The position numbers and the translations under genes were made by a program. The notes beneath the pieces are model-generated. The model saw only the letters and a list, made by a program, of their open reading frames with translations, was not told the origin of the DNA and made no database searches. From Marinoscillum furvescens DSM 4134 (lineage in GTDB: Bacteria; Bacteroidota; Bacteroidia; Cytophagales; Cyclobacteriaceae): a stretch of 64,000 nucleotides of DNA. Location of the stretch: NCBI RefSeq assembly GCF_003386095.1, contig NZ_QREG01000001.1, positions 512,887-576,886 on the forward strand, written 5' to 3'. Position 1 is the first letter of the stretch. Each line of letters begins with the position of its first letter. Positions 13,419 through 24,757 of this stretch are shown in pieces.

Positions 13419-13491
13419 AAACAAAAAAGGGCTGCAAATGCAGCCCTTTTCTTCTATATCTTAAAAATGATATCGCTTATTCGTTGATCAC
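13419..13491. repeat. 73-bp direct repeat, copy 2 (authentic atpC 3' end)
   Basis: The source copy: the last codons of atpC, the stop, and the terminator hairpin. It matches 12570-12642 with one mismatch. Confidence 0.85.
13422..13452. terminator. Terminator of the atpD-atpC operon
   Basis: The same GGGCTGC-AAAT-GCAGCCC stem flanked by an A-run and TTTT; on the minus strand it lies 25 bases past the atpC stop and ends in TTTTTT. Confidence 0.85.
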
Positions 13492-13737
13492 TTTTTCAGC
13501 CAGTACGGTTACTTTATTGTTGAGCACCTCTACCACACCACCACTTACTTGTATGTGGGTTTCTTCTGGCTTTTTGTTGACCTCTCTTACAAACTTGATA
13601 TCTCCAGTACCTAGAGTAGAGATCATCGAGGCGTGATTGCTCAGCACCTGAAATGACCCATCGCTACCTGGAAAAGTGGCGCTTTCCACTTCACCTTCAT
13701 AGACTTTTTCGTCCGGAGTTACTATCTCTAAAAACAT
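13477..13737 (-). CDS. atpC: ATP synthase F1 epsilon subunit
   Basis: 86 residues, containing only the N-terminal beta-sandwich of epsilon (MFLEIVTPDEKVYEGEVE, FPGSDGSFQVLSNHASMI, VSGGVVEVLNNKVTVLAE). The C-terminal two-helix inhibitory domain of E. coli epsilon is absent, as is usual in Bacteroidota. The subunit couples the F1 rotor to the c-ring. It follows atpD after 80 bases; the other ATP synthase genes are not in the window, which is the normal split arrangement in this phylum. The 3' end is duplicated at 12570-12660. Confidence 0.95.
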   Translation of the reverse strand: MFLEIVTPDEKVYEGEVESATFPGSDGSFQVLSNHASMISTLGTGDIKFVREVNKKPEETHIQVSGGVVEVLNNKVTVLAEKVINE

Positions 13738-13817
13738 CTTGTATATCGTTTGGGCTGCTCAGAGGCCGCTTTTGCGACCTCCTGCAGCTGTCAATCTCTA
13801 AAAAAAGGTCTTTCGAC

Positions 13818-15329
<1,512 letters not shown>

Positions 15330-15499
15330 CTAACTGTGATTTAAATAAGCGTATCTTGAATCGAGTGCGAAATTAATCTAAAATTGATTAAGAGAAAAAG
15401 CACCGCTGGAAAAGTGTTCGCGATTTCATCAATATCCAGGAAAACACCCCTTTTCATACCCTCTACCACATCTCATATACCAAATTACCTCTACGAGTA

Positions 15500-16711
15500 T
15501 CAGGTTTTTAGCAATATCCTGAAGGTCGTCCCTTTGTCTACTTCTGAGTGTTTTACAAAAATCTTCCCGCCATGGTAGTTTTCTACAATCCGCTTGGTCA
15601 GCGCCAGACCCAGCCCCCAGCCTCGTTTTTTGGTGGTAAAACCCGGCTTAAAAACTTGTTTCACGCGGTGCTTGGCGATCCCTTTTCCGGTATCGGATAT
15701 ATCCACGGCTACTTGCCCATGATTGATCCGCATCACACGGATATCTATTCGCCCCTTGCCCTCCATGGCATCCACAGCATTTTTAATGATATTTTCGATC
15801 ACCCAGGCAAACAGAGGCTTGTTGAGCAAGCAACCAATATCCTCATTGGGAAAAGCCTCTACAGTCATGGCCACTTTTTTAGAAATGCGCACCTCCAGGT
15901 AGCTGATTACATCACGCACCACCTCATACATGTTTTCCTCCCGCATCTGCGGCACACTACCGATGTTGGAAAAGCGCTCAGTAATCATCTCTAGCCGGTC
16001 CACGTCTTTTTGCAGCTCCAAAAAGATATCGCGATGATCCGGAAAGGTCTCTTTGAAATATTCTACCCAGGCAATGAGCGAAGAGAGTGGCGTACCCAGC
16101 TGATGTGCGGTCTCTTTAGCCATACCTACCCATACCCTATTCTGCTCTGCAGTACGCGAGTAGTTAAACACCGTGAAAATTATGAGCCCAAAAATGGCGA
16201 TAATGGAAAGCTGCACATACGGATAGTAGCGAAGCTGAACCAGGAGGTACGAACTCTTATAATATATGTGCTTGTAGCCATACACCTGATTATCGTCATC
16301 CACCAGCGTTACCAGGATGGGGTCACGCTCGGCTTTCATATTAGAGATTTCTTCGCGCAGGTAGGCACCCTTCGCCGCGTCTTTTAGGTTGTCAGCCTTA
16401 GGCAGATTTCGGTAGTACTCCGGCTCACCAAATTCATTGGTAAGGATCACCGGGATGGTGTTGTTGGCCTGAATGATTTCCTCCAGGATAAAAATCTGAT
16501 TGGGAGCATCACTTTCGTTGGTGAGGTACTCTAGCGTACGGGCATAGAGGTCTATCTGCTTTTTCTCACGCTCGCGGATCTGCTTCACCAGCTGATCGGT
16601 ATAGATAATAGAGCCAGCACTAATAATGAGTGAAATACCCAGCACCACCCATTTAAAGCTGGACCGATTGGAGTACAAACTGACCGAGGGCTGTTCACGA
16701 TAGGTATTCAA
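15500..16711 (-). CDS. Membrane sensor histidine kinase, HAMP-less
   Basis: 403 residues: helix at about 21-38, extracytoplasmic sensor region about 40-163, second helix about 166-184, then directly the dimerisation domain with phospho-acceptor His203 in KETAHQLGTPLSSL. The ATP-binding domain has N box ENIIKNAVDAM, G1 DTGKGI and G2 RGWGLGLALTKRI. There is no HAMP domain between helix and His box, and no response regulator next to it, so its partner is an orphan elsewhere. The input signal is unknown. A 173-base gap separates it from atpD. Confidence 0.9.
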   Translation of the reverse strand: MNTYREQPSVSLYSNRSSFKWVVLGISLIISAGSIIYTDQLVKQIREREKKQIDLYARTLEYLTNESDAPNQIFILEEIIQANNTIPVILTNEFGEPEYYRNLPKADNLKDAAKGAYLREEISNMKAERDPILVTLVDDDNQVYGYKHIYYKSSYLLVQLRYYPYVQLSIIAIFGLIIFTVFNYSRTAEQNRVWVGMAKETAHQLGTPLSSLIAWVEYFKETFPDHRDIFLELQKDVDRLEMITERFSNIGSVPQMREENMYEVVRDVISYLEVRISKKVAMTVEAFPNEDIGCLLNKPLFAWVIENIIKNAVDAMEGKGRIDIRVMRINHGQVAVDISDTGKGIAKHRVKQVFKPGFTTKKRGWGLGLALTKRIVENYHGGKIFVKHSEVDKGTTFRILLKT

Positions 16712-16831
16712 TAGTTTTTGGGGTTTAGCAGAATGGGGCTAAGATAGCTAAAAGCAGGAGGCTCCACCAATTTTTGGTTTTTTGGCATCTACCAAAATTT
16801 ATTCTCAACATTTAGCAGCCACATCAAACAA

Positions 16832-16874
16832 AAACTGCTCCACCAGCCCAATACCCGAGCCAATGAAGCAGTTT
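16832..16874 (-). terminator. Probable terminator of the NatAB-like exporter operon
   Basis: On the minus strand AAACTGCT (16874-16867) pairs with AGCAGTTT (16839-16832) around a 27-base loop, then TTGTTTG. It lies 24 bases after the permease stop. The large loop makes it weaker than a textbook terminator. Confidence 0.5.
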
Positions 16875-16897
16875 ACAAACGAACTTTTACTTCTTAC

Positions 16898-18217
16898 TTA
16901 ATTCTTCATCATAAACCACTTGGCCAGCACCTTGTAGTTGACCTTGGTGCCATGCATGAGGATACCGATGCGATAAATACGGCTCGCTACCCATACGGTA
17001 AACACAAAACCACCCACCATCAGGGCCATGGACAAGGCTAGCTGCCATACCGGCACCCCAAAAGGCACGCGCATCATCATCACCACCGGCGAGGTAAACG
17101 GTATCATCGACATCCAAAAGGCCAGCGAACCATTGGGGTCATTGAGCACGGCGGTGAGCATCACTATAGCCACAATCAGCGGCATGGTGACTGGCAGCAT
17201 AAACTGCTGGGCATCGGCATCACTATCTACCGCAGAGCCTATGGCTGCAAACAGAGCTCCGTATAATAAGTAGCCAGCCAAAAAGAAAAACAAGAATGCC
17301 ACTACGACCATCGGAAGGTTTATGGATTCTACGGCACCCGCTACCTTAGCCATAAAATCTCCACCTGAGTCTTCTTCTAGCTCGGCTTGTGCTGCAGCTA
17401 CCTCCTCCATACCGGGGCGCTGCTGCTGAGCCTTCATGGCATCATCCATAAAGGCTCCTCCTACCACAGAGCTCACCCCCATAGTCAGCAGGATCCACAA
17501 GATAAACTGTGTAAGCCCCACACCAGCGATACCAATTACCTTGCCCATCATCAGCTGAAAAGGCTTCACCGATGCAATGACCACCTCAATGATCCTACTG
17601 GTTTTTTCTTCTACAACTCCACGCATACACTGCGTGCCGTATACGAAGATGAAAATGTAAATCAGAAACGAGGCTACATACCCAATCACCGTAGCTCCTA
17701 CCGAGCTGCTTTCTTTCTCACCTCCAGCCGACAGGTTGATGGTGGCTATGTCCACATCGGCTTTGAGCTCATCCAACACCGACTTATCGATCCCTGACCG
17801 GCGTAGTTTTTCGTTTTCTATCTCGCCTTCCAGCTTTCGGCTAAGGGAGTGGACTAGAGAAATACTTGGATTGCTTTGCGCATAAAACGTGACTCCTTCC
17901 GGGTTTTCTACATCTACCCTGGGGATGTACAGCACTCCATCATAGGCACCATCTTCCAGGTCGCGTTTGGCGGCATCCAGATTTCCAGTACTATAATCAA
18001 AGGTCATTTCTTTCGAATCTTGAAACACTGCCTCAAACATGCCACTCTCATCGATCACCTGTAGGTGCTTCGTTTCTCCAGACTCTGTAGCACTCCACCC
18101 GATGAAGAAAAAGAAGCCTCCAAACAGCAATGGCCCGAGGAGCGTCATGATGATGAATGATTTTTTACGCACTCGCGACAAATACTCACGAGCAATGATC
18201 AACCCTACCTTATTCAT
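16898..18217 (-). CDS. ABC-2 type permease, NatB-like
   Basis: 439 residues. An N-terminal helix (SFIIMTLLGPLLFGGFFFFIG), a large extracytoplasmic domain (about 45-175), then five to six helices (IGYVASFLIYIFIFVYGTQCMRG, VVAFLFFFLAGYLLYGALFAAIG and others). This matches the ABC2_membrane_3/NatB group, which with a NatA ATPase exports Na+ in Bacillus or other substrates elsewhere. MRGVVEEKTSRIIEVVIAS is the family's cytoplasmic motif. Overlaps the ATPase gene by 8 bases. Substrate unknown. Confidence 0.88.
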   Translation of the reverse strand: MNKVGLIIAREYLSRVRKKSFIIMTLLGPLLFGGFFFFIGWSATESGETKHLQVIDESGMFEAVFQDSKEMTFDYSTGNLDAAKRDLEDGAYDGVLYIPRVDVENPEGVTFYAQSNPSISLVHSLSRKLEGEIENEKLRRSGIDKSVLDELKADVDIATINLSAGGEKESSSVGATVIGYVASFLIYIFIFVYGTQCMRGVVEEKTSRIIEVVIASVKPFQLMMGKVIGIAGVGLTQFILWILLTMGVSSVVGGAFMDDAMKAQQQRPGMEEVAAAQAELEEDSGGDFMAKVAGAVESINLPMVVVAFLFFFLAGYLLYGALFAAIGSAVDSDADAQQFMLPVTMPLIVAIVMLTAVLNDPNGSLAFWMSMIPFTSPVVMMMRVPFGVPVWQLALSMALMVGGFVFTVWVASRIYRIGILMHGTKVNYKVLAKWFMMKN

Positions 18218-19121
18218 GATTGCCTCCTTTCACTTTTTGGATAAATATTTCATTGATAGTGGGCACCTTTTCTATAAAGGAGTGAATCTCCACCTCGCCC
18301 ATCAGCACGCGCAGCAGGTTATTAGGGCCTCCATCGGTTTTGTCTTTGATGACAGACCGTGTATACCCTACTTCGCCAGGCGCTGATGTAAGCAACTCAT
18401 AGTCCGCACCAGCGGTCAGCTGCCCTTCGTGCTCTACGATAAATGTTCCGTTTTTGTGAGCCTGCTTGATGTCTACTTTTTTGCCATCCAGAATTTTTTC
18501 TGACTGATTGATCAGGGCTATGTGATCACAAAGCTCTTCTACCGACTCCATACGATGGGTAGAAAAAATTACGGTAGCACCATTGTCGCGCAGCTGCAAA
18601 ATTTCATCTTTGATCAGATTGGCATTTACCGGATCGAAACCTGAAAACGGCTCATCCAAAATAATCAGTTCGGGCTCATGCAGTACGGTAGCTATAAACT
18701 GCACCTTCTGAGCCATTCCTTTGGAGAGGTCTTCGATGGCTTTGTTGTGCCAGGGTGTCAGCTCGAGCCTTTTCAGCCAACTTTTGATTTTGGCTACGGC
18801 ATCTGGCCGTGAGAGTCCTTTTAGACGTGCCAAATAAAGCAGCTGCTCGCCTACTTTCATCTTTTTGTACAAGCCTCGCTCCTCTGGCAGGTAGCCAATA
18901 AGGCGCACCATTTCAGGAGTGATCTCTTCACCATTGAGCATTACACGTCCCTGATCCTGCTCTATGATGCGGGTGATGATCCGGATCAAAGTGGTCTTGC
19001 CAGCGCCATTCGGTCCCAGCAGCCCGAAAATACTTCCTTTGGGGATGGTCAGGCTAACGTCATTCAGCGCAGTATGCGATGCGTAGCGCTTGGTCAGCCC
19101 TTCTACTTGTAATAATTCCAA
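18210..19121 (-). CDS. ABC transporter ATPase, NatA-like
   Basis: 303 residues. Walker A GPNGAGKT (36-43), Q-loop within GYLPEERGLYKKM, signature in the variant form LSKGMAQKV rather than LSGGQ, Walker B LIILDEPFSGFDP, and H-loop STHRMESVEELCD, followed by a C-terminal DUF4162-like tail typical of NatA/YhaQ exporters. Powers the permease encoded next. The variant signature is usual for this subfamily. The start at 19121 faces plsC across 99 bases with no clear promoter. Confidence 0.9.
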   Translation of the reverse strand: MELLQVEGLTKRYASHTALNDVSLTIPKGSIFGLLGPNGAGKTTLIRIITRIIEQDQGRVMLNGEEITPEMVRLIGYLPEERGLYKKMKVGEQLLYLARLKGLSRPDAVAKIKSWLKRLELTPWHNKAIEDLSKGMAQKVQFIATVLHEPELIILDEPFSGFDPVNANLIKDEILQLRDNGATVIFSTHRMESVEELCDHIALINQSEKILDGKKVDIKQAHKNGTFIVEHEGQLTAGADYELLTSAPGEVGYTRSVIKDKTDGGPNNLLRVLMGEVEIHSFIEKVPTINEIFIQKVKGGNHE

Positions 19122-19220
19122 AATAACTTTTTTTTAGGTTTTGCATGTTAGTTGAATGCGCAGTGAATTTATTACACATACTCGAGATATTTTTACCATC
19201 CATATAAATGATTCGTAAAA

Positions 19221-19973
19221 GTGAAGATTGCTAAATCGCCTTACACCTGGTACGCTATTTTGGTGTTTTTGATGAGCTGCGTAATAGTGGTACCTACATT
19301 GGCACTACTGAGCACCAACCGCCGCTGGCACCTCGCCGGACTACAGCTCCACCGCTGGTGGGCAAAAATCGTATTTTGGATTTGGCGAATGCCCGTAGAA
19401 ATCTCAGGGCTAGAGCACCTGAAGACTGCAGATCAAAAGATCTATTGCAGCAATCACTTTTCATACCTGGACATCCCCACATTTTTTCTCACCACAAGTG
19501 GAAAACTGATCGGCAAAAGCTCGCTCACCAACATTCCGCTCTTCGGCTATTTCTTCAAAAAAATGCACATCCCCGTCAACAGGTCCAGCATGCGAAGCAG
19601 GGCAGAAAGCATGAAACGCTCGCAGCAAGCGATAGACGAGGGGTATGACGTGGCATTTTTCCCCGAAGGGGGCATCCGTGTGCAGCCCAGCGACCTGCCC
19701 TACATGTGTAGCTTCAAAGACGGTGCGTTTCGACTGGCAGTAGAAAACCAGCTCCCCATCATTCCCATCACCAAGGCTACCAACTTCATCATTTTGCCCG
19801 ATGTATCGGAAATAAAATTTAGACACACTCCCTGCAAAATCACGGTCCATCCGCCCATCTACCCTCAGGGAAAAGGTGAAACTGCCATCAAAGCACTTAA
19901 GGAGCAGGTTTTCAACACCATACAATCCGAACTTCTAAAGCATCACCCTGATAAAGTCAAAACTGTTAGCTAA
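19221..19973 (+). CDS. plsC: 1-acyl-sn-glycerol-3-phosphate acyltransferase
   Basis: 250 residues. Transfers an acyl chain to lysophosphatidic acid in membrane phospholipid synthesis. The catalytic H-x4-D is NHFSYLD (His79, Asp84), block II falls at KKMHIPVNRSS, and block III reads FFPEGGIR instead of FPEGTR. One N-terminal helix (WYAILVFLMSCVIVVPTLAL) anchors it to the inner membrane. The start is a GTG at 19221; the ATG at 19208 is out of frame. gatC follows after 25 bases, possibly in one transcript. Confidence 0.88.
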   Translation: MKIAKSPYTWYAILVFLMSCVIVVPTLALLSTNRRWHLAGLQLHRWWAKIVFWIWRMPVEISGLEHLKTADQKIYCSNHFSYLDIPTFFLTTSGKLIGKSSLTNIPLFGYFFKKMHIPVNRSSMRSRAESMKRSQQAIDEGYDVAFFPEGGIRVQPSDLPYMCSFKDGAFRLAVENQLPIIPITKATNFIILPDVSEIKFRHTPCKITVHPPIYPQGKGETAIKALKEQVFNTIQSELLKHHPDKVKTVS

Positions 19974-19998
19974 TATTGTCGGCTAGAAGGTATTCGTC

Positions 19999-20286
19999 AT
20001 GAAAATAGATAAGGACACACTACATAAAATAGCACATCTGGCGCGAGTGGAGATCAAACCTGAAAAAGAGGAAGGATACATCAAAGACCTGGAAGAAGTA
20101 CTCACCTGGGTGGAAAAACTCAATGAGTTGGACACCGATGGTGTGGAGCCTCTTACGAACATGTCTTTTGAAGAGAATGCCCTACGACCGGATGAGCGTA
20201 GCCACCAGCTCGAACATGAGCGAGCGCTAAAAAATGCTCCAAAGGCAGACGATGACTACTTCCGCGTACCTAAAGTACTGGACTAA
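19999..20286 (+). CDS. gatC: Glutamyl-tRNA(Gln) amidotransferase subunit C
   Basis: 95 residues with the family features HKIAHLARVEI at the start, LEEVLTWVEKLNELDT in the middle and LRPDE...NAPKADDDYFRVPKVL at the end. It stabilises the GatCAB complex that converts Glu-tRNA(Gln) to Gln-tRNA(Gln). gatA is in this window at 41083-42507; gatB is not. The next gene begins 3 bases after the stop with GTG. Confidence 0.95.
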   Translation: MKIDKDTLHKIAHLARVEIKPEKEEGYIKDLEEVLTWVEKLNELDTDGVEPLTNMSFEENALRPDERSHQLEHERALKNAPKADDDYFRVPKVLD

Positions 20287-20289
20287 AAC

Positions 20290-23133
20290 GTGAAACAACT
20301 TACTGGCATGCCTCAAAAACTCCTGATCGTTTTCTTTTTAGGAGTAGCAGGACTTTTCTGCTATCATTATTTTGCAGGCTATGATAGCAGCATCAACTGG
20401 AATGTAACCACCACCGCAGAAACCGAAACATTCGAACACTCCACTATTGTCAAAGGGCCATTTACCTTTAGCCTGGAAGGCAGCAAATACGCACTAGCTG
20501 AGTCATTCACGGCGGGCCCTATCACCCGAGATTACCAAAGAGACGGTGCTTTCCTCCTACTCATGTTTATCGGGCTGGCCATTTTTCTAACCACAGCCAC
20601 CTACCTCACGCGGTTTTGGTTTATCCTGATCATGGGCGCCATGATTTTTTTCATCATCAGCCTGCAGCTGCCAGAGATTCAATTATTTGGCTTTAGCGAT
20701 ACCTCCTCCGGTGCAGCCATCGTTACATTACTGATCATACTGCTGCCTGCGTATGTTTTTCATGCGTTTGCTACCAGCAGCCCTTATGCGCTGCGTTTGC
20801 TCACCATTCTTGGAGCCTTTGCCTCCATAGCCTTGTTTTCCGGAGTAGAGCTGATTACCCTGCAGGAGCAGCTGATCAGCCGCAGCTACTTTGGGTGGGT
20901 GATATTGTCGCTGCTCTTTCTGATTACCATCGCAGAAGACCTCATTTTTGGCATCTTGTACCTCATCACCCGTTCTAAAGGCGGACAGGGCAACGCACTC
21001 CATTTCTCTATTTTCTCATTGCTATACCTGACCGTATGGGGACTGTACTATGCCAATAAATACGGATACCTCTCAATAGAACTCACGTTCTTCAATCCTT
21101 TTGCAGTCTTTATTCTTAGTAGCATAGTGGCGCTTTGGGCACTAAAACACAAAGCCTACCTATTCCAAGGGCTAATGCCTCTCCGTATGGTGTATGCTTT
21201 TTTCTGCAGCGTTGGCATTATGGTGATGGCTTTCTATGGACTGGCATTTTTCCGTGGCAACGACCCGGTATACGAAGCTTTTCACTATTTCATTCTCTAT
21301 ACTCACATCGGTTTTGGTGTGATGTTTTTCATTTACATCCTTGTAAATTTCATCACTCCGCTCGTACAGGGCTTACAGGTATATAAAGTAGCGTACCGCA
21401 ACCAAAACTTTCCCTACATAAGTGCCCGACTTGCAGGTTTAGTGGCTGTAGCGGCCCTTTTTTACCTCGCCAGCCGTGAGCCGTGGCTACTCTATCAGGC
21501 AGGAAAATTCAACTACCTGGGTGCACAGGCCCAAACCATGGGCAATGACCTGCTGGCCAAAGAGTACTTCTCCCAGGGTGCAGTATATGGCCAGGACAAC
21601 CACTTTAGCAACTACCAGTTGGGATACCAAAAACTACAGGAAAATGATTTTGACCAGTCAAATTACCGGTTTGGTAGAGCTACCGTACGCTACCCTTCGC
21701 CACAGGCGTTTATCAACTACTCCGGCACTTTTGCTAAACTAAATGAAGCCACTCCAGCCCTGGTAAGCCTTCAGGATGGTTTGCGCGAGTTTCCCAATAA
21801 CAGTCAATTACTCAACAACCTGGGGCTCATTTACCTGGATCAGGGAAAACTCCGACAAGCGGAAACCACCCTTCTGCAAGCTGAGTCAAATAATGAATGG
21901 ACACAAGCAACCCAGGTAAATCTCTGGAGAGTTAAACCCTTTGACAAGGAGGTAACCTCATTTAAGGAAAGCAACCTGGCGGTAAAAGCAAATATTCTGG
22001 CCAAGGCACTGAACACGGAGGATCGCATCAGCTTGCCTCTGGACACCTCCAACCTTTACCCTTCTTACCCACTGCATCGCATGGCGTATCTCACCAATGC
22101 CGCCGGATACTTTGGAAGTGAAGCGATTGCCGGCCTACTTGAGCGTGAGCTGGCAGGCCCAATCGAAGAGTCAACTTACTGGACGGCAAAAAACGCCGTA
22201 GCACTCACCTATTATCAAGCCCTGGACATCAACCAGGCCATCAGAAGCCTGCACCAACTTGCCCTGGAAGCTACCGGTGAGCAAGTGGCGAATTATTACT
22301 ACCAGATGGGGCTGATTGCTCTGGATCAAAATAGCCCTGAAATGGCGCTTTCATATCTGGATGCATCCATTGAAGCAGGAGGAGACCAGGCATTGTTTGC
22401 CAAACTGGCCGCAGCATTGGAAGTATCTTTTGAGCAAGGTCTGGAATGGGCTAACCACCTTACCTCTCTTGATACCTCATACTTATCCGTAGCCAACAGC
22501 CTCGCTCAGCTTGAAAACCGTGAAAACCTCGAGCAAGGGAAGCAACTTACGAGACTTTACTACTTCCACGAAGACTACCAACTGGCCGAGCTATCCGCCC
22601 TACTGAGTACTGCCGACAGCTCTTTTGCTCAGAATTTCTGGACCAAAGCATCACACGACCTACTCACCACTGGCAACTTTGATCGACTTACAGGGTTAAT
22701 GAGTATTTTAAAACCTAAACTGCCCCCCCAGCACACCATAAAAGCACGTCTGCTGCTTGCCCTACAAGAGCAAAAACCGCTACCGGACCACCCAGCCAGC
22801 AGATTACTGGCAGCCAAAGATGCCAATGGACTGAGAAACTACCTGCGCAAAAATCCTTTTGATGAACCCATGGTCCTACACCTTTCGCGCGAACTTCTGC
22901 GCTGGGACCCCTCCACAGCATACGATGTGCTGGTGGAAGCCATTGACATCAACAAAAGGAGTGTAGCTTTGCACAAGCAATACATACTTACAGCTCTGGA
23001 AGTGGGGCTACAGAGCTATGCCAGCGACGCGCTGGAAAAGCTCGAAACGATAACAACCCGGAATGACTATCGGGAGTTTGAGCAAAGATATCTGACCCGA
23101 AAAGCAGAAATCGACGCTGAATCCGCCTGGTAG
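20290..23133 (+). CDS. Large polytopic membrane protein with periplasmic/cytoplasmic TPR half
   Basis: 947 residues. After an N-terminal helix and a short soluble stretch, residues about 90-400 hold some nine to ten hydrophobic segments; the C-terminal half (about 410-940) is helical repeats of TPR type, e.g. LLNNLGLIYLDQGKLRQAETTLL and YYQMGLIALDQNSPEMALSYLDASI. I do not recognise a characterised family. Start is GTG at 20290, 3 bases after gatC; an ATG at 20308 is an alternative. The layout, membrane anchor plus long TPR array, suggests a scaffold for an envelope complex. Position between gatC and hutH gives no functional hint. Confidence 0.75.
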   Translation: MKQLTGMPQKLLIVFFLGVAGLFCYHYFAGYDSSINWNVTTTAETETFEHSTIVKGPFTFSLEGSKYALAESFTAGPITRDYQRDGAFLLLMFIGLAIFLTTATYLTRFWFILIMGAMIFFIISLQLPEIQLFGFSDTSSGAAIVTLLIILLPAYVFHAFATSSPYALRLLTILGAFASIALFSGVELITLQEQLISRSYFGWVILSLLFLITIAEDLIFGILYLITRSKGGQGNALHFSIFSLLYLTVWGLYYANKYGYLSIELTFFNPFAVFILSSIVALWALKHKAYLFQGLMPLRMVYAFFCSVGIMVMAFYGLAFFRGNDPVYEAFHYFILYTHIGFGVMFFIYILVNFITPLVQGLQVYKVAYRNQNFPYISARLAGLVAVAALFYLASREPWLLYQAGKFNYLGAQAQTMGNDLLAKEYFSQGAVYGQDNHFSNYQLGYQKLQENDFDQSNYRFGRATVRYPSPQAFINYSGTFAKLNEATPALVSLQDGLREFPNNSQLLNNLGLIYLDQGKLRQAETTLLQAESNNEWTQATQVNLWRVKPFDKEVTSFKESNLAVKANILAKALNTEDRISLPLDTSNLYPSYPLHRMAYLTNAAGYFGSEAIAGLLERELAGPIEESTYWTAKNAVALTYYQALDINQAIRSLHQLALEATGEQVANYYYQMGLIALDQNSPEMALSYLDASIEAGGDQALFAKLAAALEVSFEQGLEWANHLTSLDTSYLSVANSLAQLENRENLEQGKQLTRLYYFHEDYQLAELSALLSTADSSFAQNFWTKASHDLLTTGNFDRLTGLMSILKPKLPPQHTIKARLLLALQEQKPLPDHPASRLLAAKDANGLRNYLRKNPFDEPMVLHLSRELLRWDPSTAYDVLVEAIDINKRSVALHKQYILTALEVGLQSYASDALEKLETITTRNDYREFEQRYLTRKAEIDAESAW

Positions 23134-23185
23134 ATTCCAAATGTATAACGCTGGCTACCCACCAGCATAACATGTACTTTGGACT

Positions 23186-24757
23186 ATGAAACACCCCTTT
23201 CAATTTGGTGAGGATACCCTCACCCCTGCGCTAGCATTGGCTCTTGCGAGAGGCTCTCTGAACGGCGCCTTTAGCTCAACTACAAAAGAAAAAATCATCA
23301 AAAGCCATGATGCTGTGGCGGCTATTGCCAACGGTGACCGAGTGGTCTATGGCGTGAATACTGGCTTTGGGCCACTTTGCACTACCATTATTTCCAAAGA
23401 GCAAACCCGTGCGCTGCAGGAAAACATCTTGCGCAGCCACAGTGTAGGCGTGGGTGATGCGGTACCTCAAGAGGTGGTAAAACTCATGCTGGTCACCAAA
23501 CTGCACGCGCTTAGCTTCGGCTACTCGGGCATAGCGCTCGCTACGCTAGAGCGGATCCACTGGCACCTGCAAAACGACATCATCCCGATGGTGCCTACCC
23601 AAGGGTCTGTAGGGGCCTCGGGAGACCTGGCGCCATTGGCTCACCTGTTCCTTCCGCTTATAGGCCTGGGGCAGGTTATGGCTGATGGCCAAATACAAAA
23701 CAGCCTGGAAGTACTGGAAAAGCACCACCGGGAGCCACTAAAACTAGGCCCGAAAGAAGGGCTGGCACTCATCAATGGCACACAGTTTATTTTGGCGTAT
23801 GCCACTCGCGCTGTAGAGCGCCTGCACAACTGCCTGGAACTGGCAGACATCATTGGCGCCATGTCGCTAGAAGGAGTGCTGGGATCAGCGGCCCCTTTTC
23901 ACAGCAAGCTGCACCAGCTCAGGCCCTTTGCAGGCAACCAACACGTAGCCTTCCGTCTGCGCACACTACTTAAAGACTCAGAGATGGTCGCCTCTCACCA
24001 AAACTGCGGACGTGTACAGGATCCCTATTCGCTCCGCTGCATGCCTCAGGTGCATGGCAGCTCACGCAGCGCATGGCTACACCTCTACCAGCAAGTGACC
24101 ACCGAGCTCAACAGCGTCACCGACAACCCGATCATTCTTAGTGCGGAGGAATCCATAAGCGGTGGCAACTTTCACGGACAGCCACTGGCCCTACCTTTGG
24201 ACTATGCTACTTTGGCTGCTGCCGAAGTGGGCAACATTTCGGATAGGCGCACCTACCTCCTCCTGGAAGGCGGTGAAGCAGGCTTACCAAAACTACTCAT
24301 GAAAAACACGGGTATCAACTCGGGCTTTATGATCCCGCAATACACCTCTGCAGCACTGGTGAGCGAAAACAAGTCACTATGCTTTCCTGCCAGTGCTGAC
24401 AGCATCCCTACCTCGCTAGGTCAGGAAGACCATGTAAGCATGGGCTCCATAAGTGGCCGCAAGCTCAACCAGGTCATCGACAATCTGGAGAACATCTTAG
24501 CGGTGGAAATGATCTGCGCGGCACAAGCTTTTGACTACCGAAGGCCTATGAAATCTGGCAAAATACTGGAAGCTTGCCATGAGCTCATCAGAAGTCAAAT
24601 AGATCATGCCGAGGAGGACCGCATTTTTGCCAATGATATCCGAAAAGCACACAACCTAATTAGCAGCGGTGCCATCAACAGCACTGCTTATGACATAGCC
24701 CAAAAACACGACATTAACCTTAAAGGAGATTACTATGAACAGTTCTCAATTTCTTAA
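23186..24757 (+). CDS. hutH: Histidine ammonia-lyase
   Basis: 523 residues. Deaminates histidine to urocanate. The Ala-Ser-Gly triad that forms the MIO cofactor lies in [24 protein letters not shown] near the start and [11 protein letters not shown] (the Glu-Asp-His active-site segment of true histidine lyases) support HAL rather than Phe/Tyr lyase. It overlaps hutU by 23 bases, so the two first steps of histidine breakdown are co-translated. hutI and hutG are not in the window. Confidence 0.95.
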   Translation: MKHPFQFGEDTLTPALALALARGSLNGAFSSTTKEKIIKSHDAVAAIANGDRVVYGVNTGFGPLCTTIISKEQTRALQENILRSHSVGVGDAVPQEVVKLMLVTKLHALSFGYSGIALATLERIHWHLQNDIIPMVPTQGSVGASGDLAPLAHLFLPLIGLGQVMADGQIQNSLEVLEKHHREPLKLGPKEGLALINGTQFILAYATRAVERLHNCLELADIIGAMSLEGVLGSAAPFHSKLHQLRPFAGNQHVAFRLRTLLKDSEMVASHQNCGRVQDPYSLRCMPQVHGSSRSAWLHLYQQVTTELNSVTDNPIILSAEESISGGNFHGQPLALPLDYATLAAAEVGNISDRRTYLLLEGGEAGLPKLLMKNTGINSGFMIPQYTSAALVSENKSLCFPASADSIPTSLGQEDHVSMGSISGRKLNQVIDNLENILAVEMICAAQAFDYRRPMKSGKILEACHELIRSQIDHAEEDRIFANDIRKAHNLISSGAINSTAYDIAQKHDINLKGDYYEQFSIS

